Shown piece after piece: positions 43,957-52,195 of a stretch of 64,000 bases of DNA. The DNA is from JAABRB01 sp963735025. Lineage in GTDB: Bacteria > Pseudomonadota > Gammaproteobacteria > Burkholderiales > SG8-39. The translations under genes were made by a program, and so were the position numbers. Location: positions 620,001 to 684,000 of the forward strand of contig CAVTJG010000008.1 in NCBI GenBank assembly GCA_963735025.1. Direction: 5' to 3'. The notes below the pieces were generated by a model. That model made no database searches. It was not told the origin of the DNA and was given only the letters and a program-made list of their open reading frames with translations. The first letter of the stretch is position 1. Each line of letters begins with the position of its first letter.

Positions 43957-46803
43957 ATGGATTTCATTCGCATTCGCGGCGCACGCACGCACAACCTCAA
44001 GAACCTGAGCGTCGACCTGCCCAGGAACCGGCTGGTCGTGCTCACCGGGCTCTCGGGCTCGGGCAAGTCCTCGCTCGCGTTCGATACCCTGTACGCCGAA
44101 GGCCAGCGTCGCTACGTCGAATCCCTCTCCGCGTACGCGCGGCAGTTCCTGCAGCTGATGGCGAAGCCCGACGTCGACCTGATCGAGGGGCTCTCACCCT
44201 CCATCTCGATCGAGCAGAAGGCGGCCAGCCACAATCCGCGCTCGACGGTCGGGACCGTCACCGAGATCCACGATTACCTGCGCCTGCTGTTCGCGCGCGT
44301 GGGCACGCCCTACTGCCCCGATCACGGCGTCGCGCTCGAGGCGCAGACCGTCGCGCAGATGGTGGATCACGTGCTTGCGCTGCCCGAGGACACGCGCATC
44401 ATGGTGCTCGCGCCGGTGGTCGCCGGCCGCAAGGGCGAGCAGGCGGAACTGTTCGAGGAGCTACGCGCGCAAGGATTCGTCCGGCTGCGCATCGACGGCA
44501 CGGTTCACGAGATCGACGCGCTGCCGAAGCTGGCGAAAACCGCCAAGCATTCGATCGACGTGGTGGTGGACCGGATCCGCGTGCGCGCCGATGTCCAGCA
44601 GCGGCTCGCGGAGTCGTTCGAGACGGCGCTTCGTCACGCGGACGGCCGCACGATCGCAGTCGAGACGGACTCGGGTCGCGAACACCTCTTCTCGGCGAAG
44701 TTCGCCTGCCCGGTCTGCAGCTACTCGCTGCCCGAACTCGAGCCGCGGCTGTTCTCTTTCAACAATCCGCTGGGCGCATGCCAGAAGTGCGACGGGCTCG
44801 GCGCGATCCAGTTCTTCGATCCGAAGCGCGTGGTGGCGCACCCGGGCCTGTCGCTCGCCTCCGGCGCGATTCGCGGCTGGGACCGGCGCAATCAGTTCTA
44901 TTTCCAGATGCTCACCAGCCTCGCGGCGCATTTCAAGTTCGACGTCGAACGGCCGTTCGAGAAGCTTCCGGAGTCCGTGCAGTCGATCGTGCTGTTCGGG
45001 ACCAAGGAGAAGATCCCGTTCTCGTACCTGAACGAGCGCGGTCGCACGATCGTGCGCGAGCACGCCTTCGAAGGCGTGGTGCCGAGCCTCGAGCGGCGCT
45101 ATCGCGAGACCGATTCCATCGTCGTGCGCGAGGAACTCGCGAAATATCTCAATACCAAGCCCTGCCCCGAGTGCGAGGGCGCGCGCCTGCGGCGCGAGGC
45201 GCGCCACGTCACGGTCGGGGACCGACGGATCTACGAGGTCAGCGCGGCGCCGTTGCGCGATGCGCTGGCATTCTTTTCGAACCTCGCATTGCCCGGGCAC
45301 CGCGCGGCCATCGCCGATCGCATCGTCCAGGAGATCATGGCACGCCTCGGGTTCCTGGTGAACGTCGGTCTGGAGTACCTGTCGCTCGACCGATCGGCGG
45401 AAACCCTCTCGGGCGGCGAGTCCCAACGTATCCGGCTCGCCTCGCAGATCGGATCGGGCCTGACGGGCGTGATGTACGTGCTGGACGAGCCATCCATCGG
45501 TCTGCACCAGCGCGACAACGGCCGGCTGCTCGACACGCTGAAGAGCCTGCGCGACCTCGGAAACTCAGTGCTGGTCGTCGAGCATGACGAAGAGGCCATC
45601 CTCGCGGCAGATCACGTCGTGGACATGGGCCCGGGCGCGGGCGAGCACGGGGGTCGAATCGTGGCCGAAGGGCCGCCGGAAGCCATCAAGCGCGCGGAAT
45701 CGTCGCTCACCGGGCAGTATCTGGCGGGGCTTCGGTCGATCGCAGTGCCCGCGCGGCGGCGCCCGCCCGAGCCGGGACAGGTCCTCACGCTGGTGGGCGC
45801 GCGCGGCAACAATCTGAAGGGCGTGACGCTCGAGCTGCCTGTGGGCCTCTTCGTCTGCGTGACCGGCGTGTCGGGGTCGGGCAAGTCGACACTCGTGAAC
45901 GACACGCTGTATCACGCGGTGGCGCGACACCTGCACGGCGCCGCCGCCGAGCCCGCCGCGCACGACACGATCGAGGGGCTCGCGCACTTCGACAAGGTGA
46001 TCAGCGTCGACCAGAGCCCGATCGGCCGCACGCCGCGCTCGAACCCCTCGACCTACACGGGCCTGTTCACGCCGATCCGCGAGCTATTCGCCGGGGTGCC
46101 GATGGCCCGTGAGCGCGGCTATGGCCCGGGTCGCTTTTCGTTCAACGTCAAGGGCGGACGCTGCGAGGCCTGCCAGGGCGACGGCGTGATCAAGGTCGAG
46201 ATGCACTTCTTGCCGGACATCTACGTGCCGTGCGATGTGTGCCACGGACTGCGGTACAACCGCGAGACGCTCGAGGTGCGCTACAAGGGGCGCAACATCC
46301 AGGAGGTGCTCGCCATGACCGTCGACCAGGCGCACGAGTTCTTCGGCGCGGTGCCGACTGCACAGCGAAAGCTCGAGACGCTCGCCGAAGTGGGGCTCGG
46401 CTACATCCAGCTCGGCCAACCGGCCACCACGCTGTCGGGCGGCGAGGCACAGCGCGTGAAGCTCGCCCTCGAGCTGTCCAAGCGCGACACGGGCCGCACC
46501 CTCTACATCCTGGACGAGCCGACGACGGGACTGCACTTTCACGACGTCGACATGCTTCTCAAGGTGCTGCACCGCCTGCGCGATCACGGCAACACCGTGG
46601 TCGTGATCGAGCACAACCTCGACGTGGTGAAAACGGCCGACTGGGTGATCGACCTCGGTCCGGAGGGCGGCGATGGCGGCGGCGAGATCGTGGCGCAGGG
46701 ACCGCCGGAAGAGCTGGCGCGCTCGCGCAACGGCTACACGGCGCGGTACCTGCGCAGCGTCCTCGCGAAGGAAGCGCGGCCGCAGCGCGCGGTGACCGCG
46801 TGA
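43957..46803 (+). CDS. uvrA: Excinuclease ABC subunit A
   Basis: 948 residues, full-length UvrA. Walker A motifs are GLSGSGKSSLAFD (about 30) and GVSGSGKSTLVND (about 642); signatures TLSGGESQRIRLASQ and TLSGGEAQRVKLALE; Walker B VLDEPSIGLHQRD and ILDEPTTGLHFHD. Zinc-binding cysteines are seen in CPVCSYSLPELEPRLFSF, CQKCDGLG and CEACQGDG..CDVC. It recognises bulky DNA lesions and loads UvrB. Expressed alone, divergent from the MFS/ssb genes. Confidence 0.97.
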   Translation: MDFIRIRGARTHNLKNLSVDLPRNRLVVLTGLSGSGKSSLAFDTLYAEGQRRYVESLSAYARQFLQLMAKPDVDLIEGLSPSISIEQKAASHNPRSTVGTVTEIHDYLRLLFARVGTPYCPDHGVALEAQTVAQMVDHVLALPEDTRIMVLAPVVAGRKGEQAELFEELRAQGFVRLRIDGTVHEIDALPKLAKTAKHSIDVVVDRIRVRADVQQRLAESFETALRHADGRTIAVETDSGREHLFSAKFACPVCSYSLPELEPRLFSFNNPLGACQKCDGLGAIQFFDPKRVVAHPGLSLASGAIRGWDRRNQFYFQMLTSLAAHFKFDVERPFEKLPESVQSIVLFGTKEKIPFSYLNERGRTIVREHAFEGVVPSLERRYRETDSIVVREELAKYLNTKPCPECEGARLRREARHVTVGDRRIYEVSAAPLRDALAFFSNLALPGHRAAIADRIVQEIMARLGFLVNVGLEYLSLDRSAETLSGGESQRIRLASQIGSGLTGVMYVLDEPSIGLHQRDNGRLLDTLKSLRDLGNSVLVVEHDEEAILAADHVVDMGPGAGEHGGRIVAEGPPEAIKRAESSLTGQYLAGLRSIAVPARRRPPEPGQVLTLVGARGNNLKGVTLELPVGLFVCVTGVSGSGKSTLVNDTLYHAVARHLHGAAAEPAAHDTIEGLAHFDKVISVDQSPIGRTPRSNPSTYTGLFTPIRELFAGVPMARERGYGPGRFSFNVKGGRCEACQGDGVIKVEMHFLPDIYVPCDVCHGLRYNRETLEVRYKGRNIQEVLAMTVDQAHEFFGAVPTAQRKLETLAEVGLGYIQLGQPATTLSGGEAQRVKLALELSKRDTGRTLYILDEPTTGLHFHDVDMLLKVLHRLRDHGNTVVVIEHNLDVVKTADWVIDLGPEGGDGGGEIVAQGPPEELARSRNGYTARYLRSVLAKEARPQRAVTA

Positions 46804-46810
46804 CCGCGTC

Positions 46811-47044
46811 TTACTTGATGTTCTTGCTGGCGGCTGGTCCGACGTCCGGCACGGAGTCGTCGGGATGCGCTACCGCAGCGTGCAGGTATTCGAAGACCTC
46901 CGAAACCGGCACCCAGAGCTCCATGCCTTCGGTCCAGAGCTCGTCCGTCGGGCGCAGGGTCCCCTTGCCGTAAGCATCGTAGATCTGCGCCTCGTCATAT
47001 GGTCCCAGCCGTTCGCCGTCCCGGCTCACCCAGTATTTCGTCAC
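46811..47044 (-). CDS. Small GYF_2-domain protein
   Basis: 77 residues from GTG (VTKYWVSRDGERLGPYDEAQ). The pattern GERLGPY, then the Tyr/Lys/Gly turn and WVPVSEV, is the GYF_2 (DUF4339-like) fold, often found at the N-terminus of membrane proteins. A GGGAGGGCGAGA ribosome-binding site precedes the GTG. The longer frame upstream runs antisense through non-coding DNA. Possible adaptor; no partner is evident. Convergent with uvrA. Confidence 0.75.
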   Translation of the reverse strand: MTKYWVSRDGERLGPYDEAQIYDAYGKGTLRPTDELWTEGMELWVPVSEVFEYLHAAVAHPDDSVPDVGPAASKNIK

Positions 47045-47192
47045 TCTCGCCCTCCCGGAGCAGAGGCCTCGTACTCTAGCAGGGAGCGGGCCAGGGAAAA
47101 AGTGCACTGCGCCCCCCCTGCGGAAAAAACCGCATTGCGGAACGCGCCGTGCGGCGACGTAATTTAGGCGTTCTCGGCGCGGGGATCGGATT

Positions 47193-47900
47193 ATGGCCAT
47201 GATCGGGATTTTGGGCGGCATGGGGCCTCTCGCCACGGCCGATTTCCTGCGCAAGCTCGTCGAGGCGACCCCCGCCGAACGCGACCAGGATCACGTTCCG
47301 CTGCTCGTCTACTCGGTGCCCCAGATTCCGGAGCGCGTGCCGGCCATACTTGGTCTGGGGGAATCGCCCCTGCCCGCAATGGCGGCCGGCGTGGGTGTAC
47401 TGACCCGAGCGGGGGCGCAGTGCATCGCAATTGCCTGCAACACCGCGTATCACTGGTTCGATGCGCTCGCCGCGGCGTGCCCGGTGCCCATCCTGCATAT
47501 CGCCGATGCCGCGGTCGCCGAGCTGGGCGATGCGCGTCGCGTCGGCATCGTGGCGACGGCGGGCACACTGCGCTCCGGGTTCTACCAGCAGCGCCTCGCG
47601 GCCGCGGGGCGCGAGATCGTGCTTCCTGATGCGGCTGACGAGCGAAACCTGATCCTTCCCGGCATCCGGCTAGTGAAGGAAGCCAAGTTGCGCGAAGCAG
47701 GCGAGTTGTTCAGGCAAGCGATTGCCGATCTGCAGGCACGCGGCGCGGAGCGCATCATCCTCGCGTGCACGGAGGTGCCGGTCGGGCTCGCTTCGGTCGA
47801 CCCGCTCCCCGGGAACTACGCCGTCGATGCGACCGACGCGCTCGCACGCGCGTGCGTCGCCTGGTGGCAGGCGACAACGAAGCGGCGCGAACACGCCTAG
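47193..47900 (+). CDS. Aspartate/glutamate racemase family protein
   Basis: 235 residues. Starts MIGILGGMGPLATADFLRKL; the two catalytic cysteines are in IAIACNTAYHWFDA and IILACTEVPVGL. This pattern fits RacD/YgeA-like amino-acid racemases, which interconvert D- and L-aspartate, glutamate or related amino acids. It precedes a GltIJKL-type glutamate/aspartate importer by 115 bp, which suggests a link to D-amino-acid use (inference). Confidence 0.88.
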   Translation: MAMIGILGGMGPLATADFLRKLVEATPAERDQDHVPLLVYSVPQIPERVPAILGLGESPLPAMAAGVGVLTRAGAQCIAIACNTAYHWFDALAAACPVPILHIADAAVAELGDARRVGIVATAGTLRSGFYQQRLAAAGREIVLPDAADERNLILPGIRLVKEAKLREAGELFRQAIADLQARGAERIILACTEVPVGLASVDPLPGNYAVDATDALARACVAWWQATTKRREHA

Positions 47901-48014
47901 CGCGCCCGACCCGCATCTGCGCAGGGCGTGACGCTTCGCCGTAGAATGCACTGTCTGCGGTCATGCGCCGCGGCCCCGCCGGATGCCCGGCACAAATCGA
48001 AACGAGGAGGAACC

Positions 48015-48926
48015 ATGAAGACCCATGCTCGCCTGGCGCTCGCCGTACTGCTGGGCACCGCGCTCGCCGTGCCGGCGGCCGCCCAGGAGCTCACCGGAAC
48101 GCTCAAGAAGATCAAGGACAGCGGCACCATCACCATCGGGCACCGTGACTCCTCGATCCCGTTCTCGTACTACGACGACAAGCAGCAAGTGGTTGGCTAC
48201 GCCGTCGACCTCTGCATGCGCATCGTCGACGCCGTGAAGGCCGAGCTGAAGATGCCGAACCTCCAGGTGAAGCTGAACCCGGTCACGTCCGCGACGCGCA
48301 TCCCGCTCATGGCGAACGGCACCATCGACCTGGAGTGCGGCTCGACCACCAACAATCTGGAGCGCGAGAAGCAGGTGTCCTTCACGATCACCCACTTCGT
48401 GACCGCCAACCGCTTCGTGGCCAAGAAGTCGTCCGGGATCAAGACGCTTGCCGACCTGAAGGGCAAGACCGTGGTCTCGACCGCGGGCACCACCAATATC
48501 AAGTGGGCGACTGCGGCAAATACCGAGAAGAACCTCGGCATGAACATCGTCGCCGCGAAAGATCACGCCGAATCGTTCCTGATGGTCGACACCGGCCGTG
48601 CGGCAGCGTTCTTCATGGACGACATCCTGCTCTACAGCCTGGTGGCGAATTCGAAGAATCCCGGCGACTGGGTCATCGGCTCCGAGGCCTACACCGTCGA
48701 GCCGTACGGAATCATGCTCCGCAAGGACGATCCGGCGTTCAAGAAGGTGGTGGACGCCGCGATGATCCAGACCTACAAGAGCGGCGACATCAACGGGATC
48801 TACGAGAAGTGGTTCCTGAAGCCGGTGCCGCCGAAGGGCATCAATCTGAACGTGCCGATGAGCCCGCAGCTCAAGAAGGTGGTGGCCAACCCGACCGACT
48901 CGGGCGATCCGGCGACCTACCAATGA
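48015..48926 (+). CDS. gltI: Glutamate/aspartate ABC transporter substrate-binding protein
   Basis: 303 residues with a clear signal peptide (LALAVLLGTALAVPAAAQ). The mature start ELTGTLKKIKDSGTITIGHR, the DLCMRIVDAVKAEL region, and CGSTTNNLEREKQVSF match GltI-type binding proteins. An excellent AACGAGGAGGAACC ribosome-binding site precedes ATG. It feeds ligand to the downstream permeases. Confidence 0.92.
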   Translation: MKTHARLALAVLLGTALAVPAAAQELTGTLKKIKDSGTITIGHRDSSIPFSYYDDKQQVVGYAVDLCMRIVDAVKAELKMPNLQVKLNPVTSATRIPLMANGTIDLECGSTTNNLEREKQVSFTITHFVTANRFVAKKSSGIKTLADLKGKTVVSTAGTTNIKWATAANTEKNLGMNIVAAKDHAESFLMVDTGRAAAFFMDDILLYSLVANSKNPGDWVIGSEAYTVEPYGIMLRKDDPAFKKVVDAAMIQTYKSGDINGIYEKWFLKPVPPKGINLNVPMSPQLKKVVANPTDSGDPATYQ

Positions 48927-49031
48927 CCGTCGTGGCGGCGGCACGGATGCCGCCGCCACGAGCGCGGACCGCGCACGAGCGGCGCGGGCGCGCGTGCACG
49001 CCTGAGTGAAAACGGCGATAAGGGTCCGGCG

Positions 49032-49788
49032 ATGAATTACCACTGGAACTGGGGCATCTTCTGGGAGCCGGCGGCCGACGCAAGCGGCACCTGGCTGCAC
49101 TACCTGCTGACCGGTCTGGTGTGGACGCTCGCGACCGCGCTCGCCGCATGGGTGATCGCGCTCGCCTGCGGGGCGGCGGTAGGCATTGCGCGAACGCTGC
49201 CGCGTCCATGGATCGTGCGGCTCGGCAACGCTTACGTCGAGCTGTTCCGCAACATCCCGTTGCTCGTTCAGATGTTCCTCTGGTTCTTCGTGTTGCCCGA
49301 ACTCGTGCCGAAAGCGCTCGGAGACTGGATCAAGCAGATGCCGCCGCCGTGGGCGGCCTACGTTCCGGCGGTGCTGTGCCTCGGCTTCTACACCTCGGCG
49401 CGCATCGCCGAGCAAGTGCGCGCGGGCATTCAGTCGCTGCCGCGCGGTCAGCGGATGGCGGGCACCGCGATGGGGCTCACGCTTGCTCAGACGTACCGTC
49501 ACGTGCTGACTGCCGCAGGCATTCCGGATCATCATGCCGCCGCTCACCTCCGAGTTCCTGAACATCATCAAGAACTCCGCAGTCGCGCTGACGATCGGCC
49601 TCCTGGAGCTCACCGCGCGCGCGCGATCGATGCAGGAGTTCACGTTCCAGGTGTTCGAGGCGTTCACCGCGGCGACGGTGATCTACATCCTGGTGAACAT
49701 CCTCGTGGTTTCCGGCATGCGCTGGGTGGAGCGGCGCGTCGCGGTTCCCGGCCTGATCAGCGCAAGCGGGCCGCAGGCGGGGCACTGA
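49032..49788 (+). pseudogene. gltJ: Glutamate/aspartate ABC permease, single-base frameshift
   Basis: The frame starts MNYHWNWGIFWEPAADASG and runs correctly through RNIPLLVQMFLWFFVLPELV and the EAA-type loop up to TYRHVL at 49508. One extra A at 49509 then breaks it. Deleting that base gives RHVLLPQAFRIIMPPLTSEF and continues to the stop at 49788, for a protein of about 251 residues. Without repair the last membrane segments are lost. All other genes of the importer are intact, so a sequencing error is quite possible. Confidence 0.88.
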
Positions 49789-49798
49789 GGATCGCCCG

Positions 49799-50497
49799 GT
49801 GTTCACTGGCTTCGACTGGGATGTAATCGGCCGCTCACTTCCCTACCTGTTCCGGGTAGGGATGACCTTCACGCTGACGCTCACCGCGCTCGCGATGACG
49901 CTCGGGGTCGTCTTCGGCACCGCACTCGCGATGATGCGGCTCTCGCGCTTCAAGCCCCTCGCGATCGCCGCCGGGGCCTATGTGAACCTGATGCGCTCGG
50001 TGCCGCTGGTGCTGGTGATCTTCTGGTTCTATTTCCTGGTGCCGTGGATCGGCGGCTGGCTGATCGGCGCGAAGCAGCCGATCCAGGTGGGTGCTTTCAT
50101 GTCGTCGGTCGTCACTTTCACGCTGTTCGAGGCCGCCTACTATTGCGAGATCATGCGCGCCGGCATTCAGTCGGTTGCGCGCGGCCAGGCGTCGGCAGGC
50201 TACGCGCTCGGCCTGAACTACTGGCAGACAATGGGCTCGATCGTGCTGCCGCAAGCGTTCCGCAACATGATGCCGGTGCTGCTCACCCAGACGATCATCC
50301 TGTTCCAGGACACCTCGCTCGTCTACGTGCTCTCGATCTCCGATTTTCTCGGCGCGGCCAGCAAGGTGGCGCAGCGCGACGGCCGGCTGGTCGAGATGTA
50401 TCTCTTCGTCGCAGTCGTCTACTTCATCATCAGCTATTTCCTCTCCCACCAGGTCAAGCGGCTGCAGGTGCGGCTCGCGGTTCCCGGGGGACAGTGA
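49799..50497 (+). CDS. gltK: Glutamate/aspartate ABC permease
   Basis: 232 residues from GTG, 10 bp after the gltJ stop. Five or so hydrophobic segments; RSVPLVLVIFWFYFLVPWIG and the GYALGLNYWQTMGSIVLPQA loop match GltK. It pairs with GltJ to form the membrane channel of the importer. Confidence 0.9.
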   Translation: MFTGFDWDVIGRSLPYLFRVGMTFTLTLTALAMTLGVVFGTALAMMRLSRFKPLAIAAGAYVNLMRSVPLVLVIFWFYFLVPWIGGWLIGAKQPIQVGAFMSSVVTFTLFEAAYYCEIMRAGIQSVARGQASAGYALGLNYWQTMGSIVLPQAFRNMMPVLLTQTIILFQDTSLVYVLSISDFLGAASKVAQRDGRLVEMYLFVAVVYFIISYFLSHQVKRLQVRLAVPGGQ

Positions 50498-50512
50498 CCG
50501 GAGCGCGCGAGA

Positions 50513-51247
50513 ATGGCAATGATCGAGATCAGCGAGGTGAACAAGTGGTACGGGACGTTCCAGGTCCTGAAGACCTGCACGACGAAAGTCGAGAAAGGCG
50601 AGGTGGTCGTCGTATGCGGGCCTTCCGGTTCCGGCAAATCGACCCTGATCAAGTGCGTGAATGCGCTCGAGCCATTCCAGAATGGCGAGATCAGGGTGAA
50701 CGGCATATCGGTCGGCGACCCTAAGACCGATCTCCCGAAGCTGCGCGCGCGTGTGGGCATGGTGTTCCAGCACTTCGAGCTCTTCCCGCACATGAACGTC
50801 ACCGAGAACCTCACGCTCGCGCAGATCAAGGTGCTCGGGCGCTCGCGCGAAGAGTCGGCGGCCAAGGCCGCCGCCCTGCTCGAGCGCGTGGGGCTCTCCG
50901 ACCACGCCACGAAGTTTCCGGGGCAGCTCTCCGGTGGACAGCAGCAGCGCGTCGCCATCGCGCGGGCGCTCGCAATGGACCCCATGTGCATGCTCTTCGA
51001 TGAGCCGACCTCGGCGCTCGATCCGGAGATGATCAACGAGGTCCTCGACGTGATGGTCGAGCTCGCGCACGAAGGCATGACCATGATGGTGGTCACCCAC
51101 GAGATGGGGTTCGCGAGCAAGGTCGCCAGCCGAGTCATTTTCATGGACGAGGGCGAGATCGTCGAGGACGCGGCCAAGGACGACTTCTTCGGCAAGCCGC
51201 GCTCGGAGCGGGCGCAGCTGTTTCTCTCCAAGATCCTCCATCATTGA
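50513..51247 (+). CDS. gltL: Glutamate/aspartate ABC transporter ATP-binding protein
   Basis: 244 residues. Walker A GPSGSGKST, Q-loop MVFQHFELFPHMNV, signature LSGGQQQR, Walker B CMLFDEPTSALD, H-loop VVTHEM are all intact. Completes gltIJKL. Its stop codon overlaps the ATG of the next gene (TGATG). Confidence 0.93.
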   Translation: MAMIEISEVNKWYGTFQVLKTCTTKVEKGEVVVVCGPSGSGKSTLIKCVNALEPFQNGEIRVNGISVGDPKTDLPKLRARVGMVFQHFELFPHMNVTENLTLAQIKVLGRSREESAAKAAALLERVGLSDHATKFPGQLSGGQQQRVAIARALAMDPMCMLFDEPTSALDPEMINEVLDVMVELAHEGMTMMVVTHEMGFASKVASRVIFMDEGEIVEDAAKDDFFGKPRSERAQLFLSKILHH

Positions 51248-51827
51248 TGGGGCGGCGCGCCGCGGAGAACAGCGATCTTCCTGGCGGTCGCACTGCTGGC
51301 GGCCGGTACCGCCGTCGCGTGCCCGCCCGGCCCCACCAAGGCCATACCGAGCGCTGCCGAGTTGAACGAGAGCGAGGCGCTCTATCTCCCGACGCCGCAG
51401 CGTGTGGTAGACGCGATGCTCCGACTCGCGAATGTCGGGCCCGGCGACGTGCTCTACGATCTGGGCTCCGGCGACGGGCGAATCCCGGTCAGCGCTGCGC
51501 GCTTCTATCGGTATCCGGGCGGTCGGCATCGAGATGGACGCGCGCAAGATCGCGGAGGCCCGCTGCAACGCGCAGGTAAGCGGCGTCGAGCAGCAGGTTG
51601 AATTTCGCCAGGCGGACGTGTTCGAGGCCGACTTTCGCGAGGCGTCGGTCGTCACGCTGTTTCTGTTTCCCGAAATGAATCTGCGCCTGCGGCCGCGGCT
51701 TCTCACCGAGCTCGCTCCCGGCACGCGAATCGTCTCGCATCGCTTCGACCTGGGCGACTGGCCGCCCGATCGGCGTGCCGACGTCGACGGACACGCGATC
51801 TTCCTGTGGATCGTCCCGCCGCGCTGA
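51247..51827 (+). pseudogene. Exported SAM-dependent methyltransferase, two single-base frameshifts
   Basis: Three segments in different frames join into one class I methyltransferase. ATG at 51247 overlaps the gltL stop. Removing one G at 51264-51265 joins MGRRAARTAI to a signal-like FLAVALLAAGTAVACPP and YLPTPQRVVDAML, then DVLYDLGSGDGRIPV (motif I). Removing a C at 51509 joins ARFY to GIRAVGIEMDARKIAEARCNA (motif II, acidic residue) and on to FLWIVPPR. The repaired protein is about 192 residues. The Cys after AVA may be a lipobox (AVAC). As given, no full protein can be made. Confidence 0.8.
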
Positions 51828-51847
51828 GGAGGATCTGGAGATGTCCG

Positions 51848-51960
51848 CCGTACCCGCGTAAGCGGGAATCCAGGCAAATAGTCGTCATTCCCGCGTAGGC
51901 GGGAATCCAGACCGAGCCAATTCACACGCCTCATGGATCCCCGCTTGCGCGGGGATGACA
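51848..51960. repeat. Three CCCGCG/CGCGGG palindromic units
   Basis: Units at about 51848-51872, 51884-51910 and 51935-51959 (the last inverted as GGATCCCCGC..GCGGGGATGAC). Same REP-like family as at 20920 and 57046. Together with the tandem repeat to the right they fill the 345-bp gap between the methyltransferase and the ThDP enzyme gene, which otherwise holds no gene. Confidence 0.75.
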
Positions 51961-51965
51961 CAACC

Positions 51966-52195
51966 TCACCGCGCTTTCGCGCGCATGGCGCCCGATCGAA
52001 CAAGGGAACGACGCTCCCTTGTATATCCCTCGAGTCACCGCGCTTTCGCGCGAATCGCACCCGATCGAACAAGAGGGCGACGCCCCCTTGTAGATCCCCC
52101 AAGTCACCGCGCTTTCGCGCGAATCGCACCCGATCGAACAAGAGGGCGACGCCCCCTTGTAGATCCCCCAAGTCACCGCGCTTTCGCGCGAATCG
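51966..52195. repeat. 69-bp tandem repeat made of gene 3' end plus palindromic element
   Basis: Period 69 bp, three full units plus the terminal gene copy (52173-52195). Each unit is a 23-bp copy of the end of the ThDP enzyme gene (TCACCGCGC..CGAATCG on the plus strand) and a 46-bp element. The element holds the hairpin ACAAG..CTTGT at 52000-52022, 52069-52091 and 52138-52160. The core matches the element behind nudB. The unit farthest from the gene is the most diverged, with compensating hairpin changes. Confidence 0.9.

Noticed and set aside
51966..52195. CRISPR-like periodic array
   Set aside because: The 69-bp units are near-identical throughout, with no unique spacers, and no cas genes are present.
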